Below, in pieces: positions 32,472 to 44,637 of a stretch of DNA of 64,000 nucleotides. The notes beneath the pieces are model-generated. The model saw only the letters and a program-made list of their open reading frames with translations, did no database searches and had not been told where the DNA came from. The position numbers and the translations under genes were made by a program. Position 1 is the stretch's first letter. Each line of letters opens with the position of its first letter. The DNA is from Streptomyces wedmorensis (GTDB lineage: Bacteria; Actinomycetota; Actinomycetes; Streptomycetales; Streptomycetaceae): contig NZ_JNWK01000013.1 of NCBI RefSeq assembly GCF_000716445.1, positions 81,584-145,583 on the forward strand, written 5' to 3'.

Positions 32472-33199
32472 CCCCGTTCCCCGGCGGCGTGGGGATCTCC
32501 GGGGTGACCGTCTACGACTGGGAGACCGCCGACGGACTCTGCGGCGGCACGCCCCACATGCACCTCGTCTGCTCGGAGGCGTATGTCGTCATCGGCGGCG
32601 AGGGCAGCGTCCAGACGCTCACCACCACCGGCTTCGCCGAGACCCCGCTGCACCTCGGCGACGTCGTCTGGTTCACCCCCGGCACGATCCACCGCCTCGT
32701 CAACGCCGGCGGCCTGCGTCTCGTGGTGCTCATGCAGAACAGCGGGCTCCCCGAGGCGGGCGACGCCGTCTTCACCTTCCCCGCCCCCGTCCTCGCCGAC
32801 CCCGAGGCGTACCACGCGGCGGCCGCTCTCGTCGGCGACCAGGCCACGGCGGCGCGCCGCCGCCGCGACCTGGCGCTCGAAGGATTCCAGGCGCTGAGGG
32901 AAGGCGGGCTGCCCGAGTTCCACAGCGCGGCCCACCGCCTGAAGCACGAGCTCCTGGACGACTGGGAGGCCCGCTGGCGCCGCGGCCCCCTGGCCGCCGC
33001 CCGCACCACCGGCCGCCAGCTGCAACGGCTGAGGGCCGGCGACCTCACCCACCTCGGCCACGGCGCGGTGTCGCGCCTCGAACGCCCGGAGCGCCCCCGC
33101 TTCGGCATGTGCGGCCTCCTCCACCCCTACTCCCTCCCGGCCGGACCGCGCAGCGGTCCGTCGGGATCACCCCACCCCCGTCCCCCGAAGGAACACTGA
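32468..33199 (+). CDS. Cupin-domain protein
   Basis: Protein of 243 residues with an N-terminal cupin barrel. The segment containing [17 protein letters not shown] and [20 protein letters not shown] carries the metal-type cupin motifs. The following helical region ([18 protein letters not shown]) and Pro-rich tail are unlike simple cupins. Cupins of this type act as sugar isomerases, epimerases or binding proteins. It is translationally coupled at both ends, overlapping the PmoA-like gene by 4 bases and the GH62 gene by one. I infer a shared pathway with the two preceding genes; the substrate is unknown. Confidence 0.8.
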   Translation: MTPFPGGVGISGVTVYDWETADGLCGGTPHMHLVCSEAYVVIGGEGSVQTLTTTGFAETPLHLGDVVWFTPGTIHRLVNAGGLRLVVLMQNSGLPEAGDAVFTFPAPVLADPEAYHAAAALVGDQATAARRRRDLALEGFQALREGGLPEFHSAAHRLKHELLDDWEARWRRGPLAAARTTGRQLQRLRAGDLTHLGHGAVSRLERPERPRFGMCGLLHPYSLPAGPRSGPSGSPHPRPPKEH

Positions 33200-34674
33200 T
33201 GCGATTCCGCCATCCACCCCTGGTCCTGAGTCTCGTCCTCGCGGTCCTGTCGTCCCTGCTGCTAGGGGCGTCTCTCCTCGGAGCCCAGCCCGCCGCCGCG
33301 GCGACCGTCGACACCAACGCCTGGTACGTCCTGGTCAACCGCAACAGCGGCAAGGCCCTCGACGTCTACAACCTGGCGACCGGCGACGGCGCCCGCATCA
33401 CCCAGTGGACCAGGAACGACCAGAACCAGCAGCAGTGGCAGTTCGTCGACTCCGGCAGCGGCTACTACCGCGTCAAGTCCCGCCACTCCGGCAAGGTCCT
33501 CGACGTCCAGGGCGCGTCCACCGCCAACGGCGCCGCGATCACCCAGTACACCGACGCCAACGGCACCAACCAGCAGTGGCGCCTGGCCGACAGCGCGGAC
33601 GGCCACGTCAGGCTCGTCGCGCGCCACAGCGGCAAGGCCCTCGAAGTCCAGGGCGCCTCCACCGCCGACAACGCGAACGTCGTCCAGTACGACGACTGGG
33701 GCGGCGCCAACCAGCAGTGGCAGCTCGTCAAGGTGGGCGGCGGCACCCCCGGCACCTGTGCCCTTCCCTCGACGTACCGCTGGTCGTCGACGGGCGCGCT
33801 GGCGCAGCCCAAGGCCGGATGGGCCTCGCTCAAGGACTTCACCGTCGCCCCCCACAACGGCAAGCACCTCGTCTACGCGACGACCCACGGCACCACGGGG
33901 ACGGGAGTGGGCTGGGGCTCGATGAACTTCACCCCGTTCACCGACTGGTCGCAGATGGCCACGACGGGCCAGAACAAGATGTCGAATTCCGTCGTCGCAC
34001 CCACGCTCTTCTACTTCGCGCCGAAGAACATCTGGGTGCTCGCCTACCAGTGGGGCAGGACCGCCTTCTCCTACCGGACGTCGAGCGACCCCACCAACCC
34101 GAACGGCTGGTCGGCGGAGCAGGAGCTCTTCTCCGGAAGCATCGCCGGGTCGGGCACGGGCCCCATCGACCAGACGCTCATCGGCGACGGGACGAACATG
34201 TACCTGTTCTTCGCCGGTGACAACGGCAAGATCTACCGGGCCAGCATGCCGATCGGGAACTTCCCGGGCAGCTTCGGCTCGTCGTACACGACGATCATGA
34301 GCGACACGGAGAAGAACCTCTTCGAGGCGCCCCAGGTCTACAAGGTCAAGGACCAGAACCAGTACCTCATGATCGTCGAGGCCCGGGGCGCGAGCGAGCA
34401 GCGCTACTTCCGCTCGTTCACGGCCTCCAGCCTGAGCGGCTCGTGGACGCCGCAGGCCGCGACCGAGAGCAACCCCTTCGCCGGCAAGGCCAACAGCGGC
34501 GCCACCTGGACCAACGACATCAGCCACGGCGAGCTGATCCGCGCCGGCGCCGACCAGACCTTCACGATCGACCCCTGCAACCTGCAGTTCCTCTACCAGG
34601 GTCGTGATCCCAACTCCGGCGGCGACTACGGCCAGTGGGCCTACCGCCCGGGTCTGCTGACGCTCCAGCGCTGA
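33199..34674 (+). CDS. Secreted alpha-L-arabinofuranosidase, N-terminal CBM13 plus GH62
   Basis: Extracellular enzyme of 491 residues removing arabinose side chains from arabinoxylan. A signal peptide ends near QPAAAA (about residue 35). A ricin-type CBM13 with repeated NQQQW/NQQW elements spans about 36-180. A short linker (GGGTPGTC) leads to a GH62 domain of about 300 residues starting [18 protein letters not shown] and ending RPGLLTLQR. The ATG at 33199 shares its first base with the cupin stop. Parts of its GH62 domain are nearly identical in DNA to the GH62 domain of the fusion enzyme at 36698. Confidence 0.95.
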   Translation: MRFRHPPLVLSLVLAVLSSLLLGASLLGAQPAAAATVDTNAWYVLVNRNSGKALDVYNLATGDGARITQWTRNDQNQQQWQFVDSGSGYYRVKSRHSGKVLDVQGASTANGAAITQYTDANGTNQQWRLADSADGHVRLVARHSGKALEVQGASTADNANVVQYDDWGGANQQWQLVKVGGGTPGTCALPSTYRWSSTGALAQPKAGWASLKDFTVAPHNGKHLVYATTHGTTGTGVGWGSMNFTPFTDWSQMATTGQNKMSNSVVAPTLFYFAPKNIWVLAYQWGRTAFSYRTSSDPTNPNGWSAEQELFSGSIAGSGTGPIDQTLIGDGTNMYLFFAGDNGKIYRASMPIGNFPGSFGSSYTTIMSDTEKNLFEAPQVYKVKDQNQYLMIVEARGASEQRYFRSFTASSLSGSWTPQAATESNPFAGKANSGATWTNDISHGELIRAGADQTFTIDPCNLQFLYQGRDPNSGGDYGQWAYRPGLLTLQR

Positions 34675-34679
34675 CCACG

Positions 34680-34710
34680 TGGCGGGCCCGGTCGTCACCC
34701 GGGCCCGCCA
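34680..34710 (+). terminator. Terminator after the GH62 gene
   Basis: Perfect 12-bp stem TGGCGGGCCCGG (34680-34691) with 34699-34710 and a 7-base loop. It ends the xylan operon before the sigma-factor gene. Confidence 0.85.
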
Positions 34711-34867
34711 TGGTCGCGGGCCAGGGCCGCGTCCGGGACCGGCGTCACCTGTGCCGGCCGCCCACCGGGCGACGCCGGCGGACCGACCCCGTCTCACGTC
34801 GTATTCTTTGCCGACGCAGAGGCCGGTCGCCGTCCGCCGGTGGACCGCTTCCCTGGAGAGGGTGGGA

Positions 34868-36418
34868 ATGGGGCTCATCGACGTGGACCACGCGGGGCTG
34901 GTCGTCGCGGCGCAGGCCGGTGACGACCGGGCGCGCGAGGAACTGATCGCCGCGTACCTGCCGCTGGTCTACAACATCGTCGGGCGAGCACTGAGCGGCC
35001 ATGCAGACGTCGACGACGTCGTCCAGGAAACCCTGCTGCGTGTGGTGCGCGACCTGCCTGCCCTGCGCGCCCCCGAGAGCTTCCGGTCCTGGCTCGTGTC
35101 GATCACGCTCCGCCAGATCAACACCCACCTGCACCGGAAACACGCCTTCGCCGAACGGACCACGGCCATCGACGAGGCGCACCGGATACCGGATGCCGGC
35201 GCCGAGCCCGTGGACACGGCGATCCTCCGGCTGCATGTCTCGGACGAGCGCCGTCGCGTCGTCGAGGCCAGCCGGTGGCTTGATCCGGATCATCGGGTGC
35301 TGCTGTCGCTCTGGTGGCAGGAATGCGCCGGTTCGCTGAGCCGTGACGACATCGCCGCCTCGACGGGGCTCACGGTCGCCCATGTCGGCGTACGCCTGCA
35401 ACGCATGCGCGAGCAGCTGGAACTGTGCAGGACGATCGTCGCCGCGCTGGAGGCCGACCCGCGCTGTCCCCGATTGGACGAGGTCGTCGTCGGCTGGGAC
35501 GGCCTGCGCGCATCGGTGTGGCGCAAGCGCATGGCGCGGCACACCCGTGACTGCCCGGTCTGCACGGCGCCGACGGCGGAACGGGTTCCGGCCGAGCTGC
35601 TCCCCCTCGGCCTCGCGACACTGGCCGTGCCGGCCGGACTGGTCTCCGCGCTCGCCGCCAAGGGCCTGCTGTCGGGTACCGCCGCGATCGCCGCCGGGCC
35701 GGCCACGGCACACCTCGCTGTCGGCACCGCGACGGGGGGAGGTGGCCTGCCCGTCGCGCTGACCGGCAAACTCGCGGCGATCACCGCTCACCCGCTGGTG
35801 AGCCTCGCCACCGGCGCGGTGCTCATCGCCGGAACCGCCGCCTATGTGACCTGGCCCGAACCGGCGCCTCGGGTGCCCGCCGTCATCGCCGCCCCCACGG
35901 CCGGCACCGCCTCGCCGGTCCCGTCGCGCGCCACGACGTCGGACGAACCGTCCCCCGTGAGTCCGTCCGCCGCCGCAGCCACTGTTCCGCTCGGCGCGGG
36001 GTCGCTGGAGTCCGTGGACGAACCCGGCCTGTTCGTCACCCATACCGGCGACCACGCGACGCTCGGTCGGGTCTCCGCGTCCAGCGGCGCGCAGACCCGC
36101 AACCGGGGCACCTTCACGGTCATCGCGGGGCTGGCCGACACACGGTGCGTCACCTTCCGCGCCGCGGACGGCCGGTATCTTCGCCACTCCTACCTCCGGC
36201 TGCGGCTGAGCGCCGACGACGGCAGCAGTCTGTTCCGTGAAGACGCGACCTTCTGTCCGCGCCCTGGGTCGGTCGCGGAGTCGGTGACCCTGCATGCGCA
36301 CAACTATCCCGGCTCCGTCCTCCGCCACCGTGACGGAGGCATCTGGCTCGACGGCTCCGACGGAACACGGGCCTTCGCCGGGCAGGCATCCTTCATCGTG
36401 CGCCGGACCTGGTCCTGA
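34868..36418 (+). CDS. Membrane-linked sigma-70-family factor with zinc-finger-like motif and C-terminal AbfB (arabinose-binding) domain
   Basis: Predicted ECF-type sigma factor of 516 residues fused to a sensor. Sigma region 2 (about 24-92, with DVDDVVQETLLRVV) and region 4 (about 125-187, with LSRDDIAASTGLTVAHVGVRLQRMR) are cytoplasmic. An HxxxCxxC motif (His225-Cys229-Cys232) resembles the ZAS anti-sigma signature. Hydrophobic stretches at about 240-290 and 304-328 likely cross the membrane. A Pro/Thr/Ser linker then leads to an AbfB/CBM42-like domain (about 378-516, with SLESVDEPGLFVTH, CVTFRAADGRYLRH and DDGSSLFREDATFC). I see no separate anti-sigma gene. The ATG at 34868 follows GAGAGGGTGGGA. 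Flanking arabinofuranosidase and xylanase genes suggest it senses arabinose side chains and controls them. That role is inference. Confidence 0.85.
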   Translation: MGLIDVDHAGLVVAAQAGDDRAREELIAAYLPLVYNIVGRALSGHADVDDVVQETLLRVVRDLPALRAPESFRSWLVSITLRQINTHLHRKHAFAERTTAIDEAHRIPDAGAEPVDTAILRLHVSDERRRVVEASRWLDPDHRVLLSLWWQECAGSLSRDDIAASTGLTVAHVGVRLQRMREQLELCRTIVAALEADPRCPRLDEVVVGWDGLRASVWRKRMARHTRDCPVCTAPTAERVPAELLPLGLATLAVPAGLVSALAAKGLLSGTAAIAAGPATAHLAVGTATGGGGLPVALTGKLAAITAHPLVSLATGAVLIAGTAAYVTWPEPAPRVPAVIAAPTAGTASPVPSRATTSDEPSPVSPSAAAATVPLGAGSLESVDEPGLFVTHTGDHATLGRVSASSGAQTRNRGTFTVIAGLADTRCVTFRAADGRYLRHSYLRLRLSADDGSSLFREDATFCPRPGSVAESVTLHAHNYPGSVLRHRDGGIWLDGSDGTRAFAGQASFIVRRTWS

Positions 36419-39061
<2,643 letters not shown>

Positions 39062-39101
39062 CCCGCCCGATCCACGGTCACACAAGGAGAACACCCCCCT
39101 C

Positions 39102-41726
39102 ATGAACAACCCCACGAACGGCGCGCGCCGCGGGCGTCACCGTCGTCGCTGGAGCGCCACCGCCCTGCTGCTCGGTGTGCCCGCCGCCGTCGTCCCGTAC
39201 CTCCTGTTCACCCAGGAGGACTCGCAGGCCGCGACGGTCGACGCCAACGCCTACTACCGGCTGCTCTCCGTGCGCAGCGGCAAGGCCCTGGACGTCAACG
39301 CCTTCTCCACCGCCGACGGCACCCGCATCCAGCAGTGGACCGACCAGAACACCGCCAACCAGCAGTGGCGGCTGCGGCCCACCGGCGACGGCTACTACGA
39401 GCTGGTGAACCGCAACAGCGGCAAAGTGCTCGGCACAGCGGGCGATTCGACCGCACCGGCGGCGGCCGTCGAGCAGCAGACCGACAGCTCCTCCGCCTCC
39501 CAGGAGTGGCGGATCGACGAGGTGAGCGGTTCCGGCGCCGTCACCTTCACCTCCCGCAGGAGCGGCCAGGTCCTGGACGTCTCCGGAGGCTCCACGGCTC
39601 AGGGCGCGGCGATCATCCAGTATCCCGGCAGGGGCAGCGCCAACCAGCAGTGGAGGCTGCTGAAGGTCGCCGACGCGCAGGCGGCCGCGGCCGGACCGTA
39701 CACGTGGCGGAACGCCCAGGTGGTCGGCGGCGGTTACGTCACCGGGCTGGTGTTCAACCCACGGGAGAAGGGGCTGCTGTACGCGCGTACCGACATGGGC
39801 GGCGCCTACCGCTGGGACAGCGCGGCCGAGCAGTGGATCCCGCTGACCGACTGGCTCGGTGAGAAGGACTGGAACCTGCTGGGCATCGACGCGCTGGCCA
39901 CCGACCCCGTCGACCCCGACCGGCTCTACCTCGCGGCCGGCACTTACACCAACGAGTGGGCCGGCAACGGCGCGCTCCTGCGCTCCACCGACCGGGGCCG
40001 CACCTTCCGGCGCACCGACCTGCCGTTCAAGCTGGGCGGCAACGAGGACGGCCGCGGGGCGGGCGAACGGCTCGTGATCGACCCCTCGGACAACCGCACC
40101 CTGCTGCTGGGCACCCGCAAGAACGGCCTGTGGCGCAGCACCGACAGCGGTGTGACATGGCGGCAGGTCTCCTCGTTCCCCGTCAAGGACGGGGCGAGCA
40201 GCGGCGCGGGCATCTCCTTCGTGACGTACGGTCCGGCAGGCAGCAACACGGTCTACGTCGGCGTCGCCGACAAGTCCACCTCCCTGTATCGGTCCACCGA
40301 CGGCGGCACCACCTGGCAGGCCGTCCCCGGACAGCCCACCGGCCAGTTCCCGCAGCATGGTGTCCTCTCCGGCGACGGCTCGCTCTACCTGACGTACACC
40401 AACGCCCCCGGACCCAACGGCGTGACGGCGGGCTCGGTGTGGAAGCACACGCCGAGCGGCGGGGTCTGGAAGAACGTTTCCCCCTCTCAGGGCAGCTACG
40501 GCTTCTCCGGACTGGCCGTCGACCCGCGCAAGCCGTCCACGGTGATGGTCACCACCCTTGACCGCTGGTGGCCCGAGGACGAGATCTACCGCACCGCCGA
40601 CGGCGGCACGACGTGGAAGGCGCTGGCGGACAAGTCGGTGCGGAACGCCTCCGCCGCTCCCTACGTCGGCACCCACACCGGGCACTGGATGACCGCCCTG
40701 GCCATCGACCCCTTCGACTCCGGGCACGTGCTGTACGGCACCGGCAACGGCATCTGGCGCAGCAAGGACGCCACCGCCACCGACAGCGGCGGCACCAGCC
40801 ACTGGACCGTCGGAGCGCGCGGCCTTGAGGAGACCGCGCTGATGGACGCGATCGCCCCACCGGGCGGCGCCACCGTCCTCACCGCCATGGGCGACCAGGG
40901 CGGATTCCGCCATGACGACCTGACCAAGGTGCCCGCCGGGCGACTGGGCAACCCGATGATGACCAACAGCACCGACATCGACTTCGCTCAGGCCAACCCC
41001 TCGATGATGGTCCGGGTCGGCCGTGGCGGCGCGCAGGACGGCGCATACTCCACCGACGGCGGCACCAGCTGGACCGGCTTCAAGGCGGAGCCGGCGCCCG
41101 GCGCCCAGGACGGCCATGTCGCGCTCGCGGCGGACGGCTCCACCATCGTCTGGACCCAGGCCGGCCAGGCCCCGTACCGCTCGACCGACAAGGGGGCGAG
41201 CTGGTCCAAGGCCCACGGCCTCGGCACCGACGCGGTCGTCGTCGCCGACCGCTCCTCGGCCAGGACCTTCTACTCACTGTCCGGCGGCACGCTCCACGCC
41301 AGCACGGACGGCGGCGCGACCTTCACCGCCCGCGCCACGAACCTGCCCGCCGGCCGGCTCACGGCCGTCCCCGGCGTCGCCGGAGACCTGTGGATCGCCG
41401 GCGGCGGCCAGGGGCTGCTGCACTCCACCGACGGCGGCCGCACCTTCACCACGCTCGCCACGGTGCGGTCCGCGTCCGCCCTCGGCTTCGGCAAGGCCGC
41501 ACCCGGCGCCTCCTACCAGGCCCTCTATCTGATCGGTACGGTCAAGGACGTCACCGGCGTCTTCCGCTCCACCGACAAGGGTGCCACCTGGCTCCGCGTC
41601 AACGACGACGCCCACCAGTGGGGCGCCATCGGAGGCGTCGGCGTCGTCACCGGCGACCCCGACACCTACGGTCGCGTCTTCGTCGGGACCAACGGACGCG
41701 GCCTCCAGTACGGTGACCCGTCCTGA
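39102..41726 (+). CDS. Secreted GH74 xyloglucanase with N-terminal CBM13
   Basis: Extracellular enzyme of 874 residues hydrolysing xyloglucan. An Arg-rich signal peptide (about 1-45, ending DSQAA) precedes a CBM13 (about 46-190) with NQQWRL-type repeats. The GH74 twin seven-bladed propeller has GGGYVTGLVFNPREKG, TDMGGAYRW and many repeated blades of the type RSTDGGTTW and RSTDKGATW. The DPFDSGHVLYGTGNGIWRS segment carries a conserved Asp of the active cleft. It is 40 bases after the fusion gene, with AAGGAG before the ATG, and probably cotranscribed. Its CBM13 resembles that of the GH62 enzyme at 33199. Confidence 0.95.
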   Translation: MNNPTNGARRGRHRRRWSATALLLGVPAAVVPYLLFTQEDSQAATVDANAYYRLLSVRSGKALDVNAFSTADGTRIQQWTDQNTANQQWRLRPTGDGYYELVNRNSGKVLGTAGDSTAPAAAVEQQTDSSSASQEWRIDEVSGSGAVTFTSRRSGQVLDVSGGSTAQGAAIIQYPGRGSANQQWRLLKVADAQAAAAGPYTWRNAQVVGGGYVTGLVFNPREKGLLYARTDMGGAYRWDSAAEQWIPLTDWLGEKDWNLLGIDALATDPVDPDRLYLAAGTYTNEWAGNGALLRSTDRGRTFRRTDLPFKLGGNEDGRGAGERLVIDPSDNRTLLLGTRKNGLWRSTDSGVTWRQVSSFPVKDGASSGAGISFVTYGPAGSNTVYVGVADKSTSLYRSTDGGTTWQAVPGQPTGQFPQHGVLSGDGSLYLTYTNAPGPNGVTAGSVWKHTPSGGVWKNVSPSQGSYGFSGLAVDPRKPSTVMVTTLDRWWPEDEIYRTADGGTTWKALADKSVRNASAAPYVGTHTGHWMTALAIDPFDSGHVLYGTGNGIWRSKDATATDSGGTSHWTVGARGLEETALMDAIAPPGGATVLTAMGDQGGFRHDDLTKVPAGRLGNPMMTNSTDIDFAQANPSMMVRVGRGGAQDGAYSTDGGTSWTGFKAEPAPGAQDGHVALAADGSTIVWTQAGQAPYRSTDKGASWSKAHGLGTDAVVVADRSSARTFYSLSGGTLHASTDGGATFTARATNLPAGRLTAVPGVAGDLWIAGGGQGLLHSTDGGRTFTTLATVRSASALGFGKAAPGASYQALYLIGTVKDVTGVFRSTDKGATWLRVNDDAHQWGAIGGVGVVTGDPDTYGRVFVGTNGRGLQYGDPS

Positions 41727-41740
41727 CCCTCCCCCCGAGC

Positions 41741-41769
41741 GGGGCCGCAGGCACGATGCCTGCGGCCCC
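41741..41769. terminator. Terminator after the GH74 gene
   Basis: Perfect 13-bp stem GGGGCCGCAGGCA (41741-41753) with 41757-41769 and a 3-base loop. It lies between the convergent GH74 and histidine-kinase genes and marks the end of the polysaccharide island. Confidence 0.88.
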
Positions 41770-41843
41770 GGCAGGTGCTACGGCCTCCACCCGGAGGGCC
41801 GACCCGTTGGCGACACGCCTCGCGGGCTGCTTGCGCGGCCGGC

Positions 41844-42965
41844 TCAGTCGGACCGGGCGGGGGCTCGTAGTTCGACCTTGTACCCGCCCTGTGGGGTGGA
41901 TTCGGCGGTGAGGATGCCGTCGAGCAGTTCGGCGCGTTCCTTCAGACCGATGAGGCCGTGGTGGGCGCTGGGCAGGGCGACAGACGGGCGGGTGGGGGCG
42001 GTGTTGGTCACGGTGACGCCGAAGTGGTGTGCGTCGTGCCACAGGCGTACCTCGGCGCGGGCGCCGGGGGCGTGTTTGCGCACGTTGGTGAGTGCTTCCT
42101 GGACCGTACGGTAGACGGTGCGCTGAGCGGTGGTGCTGATGCCGGCGGGGAGCTCCCCGGCCAGGGTGGTCTCGATGCCGCTGTTGGCGATGAGCTGCTG
42201 GAGTTCGGCGAGGGTGGGCTGGGGGGTGAGTGCGGTTTCCCTGCCGCCTGAGGCGCGGAGCAGGGTGACCATGTGGCGAAGTTCGTCCAGGGTGTTCGCG
42301 CTCAGGGTGCGGATGGTGCGAGCCGCCTCTCGGGCGTCGGGGTCCTTGGCGGCCACCTGCATCGCTCCGGCCTGTACGGCGATGAGGCTGACCTGGTGGG
42401 AGACGACGTCGTGCATCTCGCGGGCGAGTTGGGCGCGCTCGCTGGCGAGGACGGTCTGGGCGTGCAGGGCACGTTCGTGTTCCCGGGCCTCTTCGACCTC
42501 GACGAGCTGTCGGGCCACGTCGTGCCTGGCCTGCACGAGCTGGCCGAACAGCACGGGGGCGACGGCCGTGGCCAGCGTGTAGACGAACTGGACGAGCGTC
42601 CATGTCCGGTCGCCGTCGAACGCGTCGGACAACGGCCAGTCGAGGGTGTCCACCCCTGCGTTCAGCAGGGCACAGCCGGCCAGCATCGGTCGGTTGCGGG
42701 TGGACGCGGCCAGTGTGTACAGGGCGGTGATCGGCGCGACCGCGACGTCCATGAACAGGGTCATGGGCAGGGTGAACAGGAAGACGGCGAGCGGGAAGCG
42801 CCTGCGCAGGAACAACGCCGTGCTGCCGAGGGCGACGCAGGCCCAGACGAGAGGGGTCCCCTCGCCGTAGAGGTTGATCCAGGCGTCGAGCACGGCGAGG
42901 ACGACGAGACCCCCGTCGACGACCCAGGGGGGTACGCGCCGCCACAGCGCCCGGCCCGTGCTCAT
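41844..42965 (-). CDS. NarL-type two-component histidine kinase
   Basis: Membrane histidine kinase of 373 residues. The N-terminal half has about five hydrophobic segments and no large external sensor domain. A HisKA_3 dimerisation domain holds the phospho-acceptor His in REMHDVVSHQVSLIAVQAGA, and the ATPase domain has VQEALTNVRKHAPG (N box) and GLIGLKERAELL. The ATG at 42965 overlaps the response-regulator stop (ATGA at 42962-42965). The stimulus is unknown. The terminator on the other side argues against a direct link to the neighbouring xyloglucanase, though convergent placement leaves this open. Confidence 0.93.
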   Translation of the reverse strand: MSTGRALWRRVPPWVVDGGLVVLAVLDAWINLYGEGTPLVWACVALGSTALFLRRRFPLAVFLFTLPMTLFMDVAVAPITALYTLAASTRNRPMLAGCALLNAGVDTLDWPLSDAFDGDRTWTLVQFVYTLATAVAPVLFGQLVQARHDVARQLVEVEEAREHERALHAQTVLASERAQLAREMHDVVSHQVSLIAVQAGAMQVAAKDPDAREAARTIRTLSANTLDELRHMVTLLRASGGRETALTPQPTLAELQQLIANSGIETTLAGELPAGISTTAQRTVYRTVQEALTNVRKHAPGARAEVRLWHDAHHFGVTVTNTAPTRPSVALPSAHHGLIGLKERAELLDGILTAESTPQGGYKVELRAPARSD

Positions 42966-43642
42966 CGCCCGTTGTCCCGTGACGGGTCGTCGCCGTTCCT
43001 GCCGAGCAGTCCGGCGCGCTCGGCGAGCAGTGCGGCCTGGACACGGCTGGCGACCCGCAGTTTGTTCAGGATCGAGCTGACGTGGTCCTTGACGGTGCCC
43101 GCGCTCAGATGGATACGGGTGCCGATCTCGGCGTTGGACAGTCCTTCCGCGACCAGGACGAGGACGGCGCGCTCCCGGTCGCTGAGCAGGTTCACCCGTG
43201 CCACCTCCGCGTCCTGGGGTGCTCCCGCCCCAGGGTGACCGCGCAGCAGCGCGCGTGAGGCTTTCGGGGACATCACCACTCCGCCGGCGGCCAGGGTGCG
43301 CACGAGCTGGGCGAGCTGCTCGGGCTCGGTGTCCTTGAGCAGGAAGCCGGCGGCACCCGACCGCAGCGCGGTGAGGATGTACTCGTCGGTGTCGAAGGTG
43401 GTCAGCATCGCGACGTGCGGCGGTGCGGCCAGTTCCTGGATCTTCCGCAGGACGGTCAGGCCGTCCACGTCCGGCATGCGGATGTCGAGGAGTACGACGT
43501 CCGGCCTCTCGCGCCGGATGACGTCGGCCGCCTGCGCCCCCTCCGCGGTCGCGACGACCTCGATGCCATCGGACGCGTTCAGGATCATCTGGAAACCGGA
43601 CCGCACCAGGGCCTCGTCATCCACCACCACTACCCGGATCAC
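42962..43642 (-). CDS. NarL/LuxR-family response regulator
   Basis: Cytosolic regulator of 226 residues. A receiver domain (about 1-120) has phospho-acceptor Asp in VVLLDIRMPDVDG and the conserved Lys in LLKDTEPE. A C-terminal LuxR helix-turn-helix (about 155-215) has LSDRERAVLVLVAEGLSNAEIGTRIHLSAGTVKDHVSSIL. It is cotranscribed with the downstream kinase. Targets cannot be deduced. Confidence 0.95.
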   Translation of the reverse strand: MIRVVVVDDEALVRSGFQMILNASDGIEVVATAEGAQAADVIRRERPDVVLLDIRMPDVDGLTVLRKIQELAAPPHVAMLTTFDTDEYILTALRSGAAGFLLKDTEPEQLAQLVRTLAAGGVVMSPKASRALLRGHPGAGAPQDAEVARVNLLSDRERAVLVLVAEGLSNAEIGTRIHLSAGTVKDHVSSILNKLRVASRVQAALLAERAGLLGRNGDDPSRDNGR

Positions 43643-43970
43643 CGGCGTTCCGCCTCACACTCGTCTGCTCCGTCCGGCCTCTCGGCGATCCGTGTCGGCA
43701 CCCGCACCGGGGCGTCCACGCTCTCGTACGGTGATCGCCTGCCGTCGACAGTACGTCCGGCAGGGTACGCGGTGGCGCGACGACCGTGGAGTGTGGACAT
43801 CCGGCGGGTCGGCTCCAGCCGTTCGGGGGGAACGATCCCGTCCGTCGGCGGGCAGGTGCACGAAGGACGGCGGATGGTGTCGGCCGTCCTCGTCCGCTGG
43901 AGTCGGTCCATGGGCCCGCACGAGTCCGCGGGCCGCAGCCGTTTCCCCACCATTCGAGGACGACCCCGTC
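43643..43970. other. Intergenic region between response regulator and membrane protein
   Basis: 328 gene-free bases that should hold the divergent promoters of the two-component operon and the membrane-protein gene. No distinctive operator or hairpin was seen. Confidence 0.4.
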
Positions 43971-44498
43971 ATGCCCCGCCCGTTCCTGCGTCAGCCCGTC
44001 CGCGCTCTGCGTCGCTGTGCGGCGCGACCCCGTGTGCTCTTCGGGGGTGTGTACGGGGCGGTGCTGGCCAGTTCCATGGTGGCCGCCCTGACGGAACAGG
44101 GTGAGACGGCGCCCGCCGACCGGTTCAACAGCGCCCAATGGCTCCTGGTGACGGCTTTCGCCTCGGCCTTGGCCCACGGCTACGCGCATCTGATGGCCCT
44201 GCGTGGCGACCGGACCCATCACGGTGTGCGCGCCGGGGTGCGGCTGTTGCTGTCCGAGTGGCCGTTGGTGGTGGCGACGGTGCCGACGCTGGGCGTGCTG
44301 CTCGGCGCCGCCTGGGGATGGTGGCCCACGGCGGACGTCGAGTGCGTGGTCTTCGCCGTGAACGTGGTGCTGCTTTTCGCCTGGGGTCTGTCCGCGGCCC
44401 GCGCCGCCGGTCGCACCTGGGGCTCCGCCGTGAGGATCGGCACGGTGGACGCGTTGCTCGGCCTCGTGGTCGTGGTGGCCAACGCCGTCATCAAGTAG
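43971..44498 (+). CDS. Small integral membrane protein, function unknown
   Basis: Predicted membrane protein of 175 residues with about five hydrophobic helices (VLFGGVYGAVLASSMVAAL, WLLVTAFASALAHGYAHLMAL, WPLVVATVPTLGVLLGAA and two more near the C-terminus). The ATG at 43971 follows GAGGA at a suitable distance; the longer open frame upstream overlaps the promoter region and the response regulator. I do not recognise a family with confidence. The HGYAH motif in helix 2 is notable. Confidence 0.7.
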   Translation: MPRPFLRQPVRALRRCAARPRVLFGGVYGAVLASSMVAALTEQGETAPADRFNSAQWLLVTAFASALAHGYAHLMALRGDRTHHGVRAGVRLLLSEWPLVVATVPTLGVLLGAAWGWWPTADVECVVFAVNVVLLFAWGLSAARAAGRTWGSAVRIGTVDALLGLVVVVANAVIK

Positions 44499-44637
44499 GA
44501 CGGTGGGCCGTCCGGGCCCGCGAACCGTCCTGGGCGCTGTTCCGCCACTCGGCGGGGCTGGTCTCCGCCGGTCGGCGGGGATCTCATCGAAGCCCGTCGG
44601 ATGGTCCGCCTCCTGGCGGCGCCCGGAGATTGTCCGT

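Noticed and set aside
34679-36418. Longer start for the sigma factor (579 codons)
   Set aside because: The extra 63 residues cover the terminator and promoter region; the ATG at 34868 has a ribosome site and gives a normal sigma region 2.
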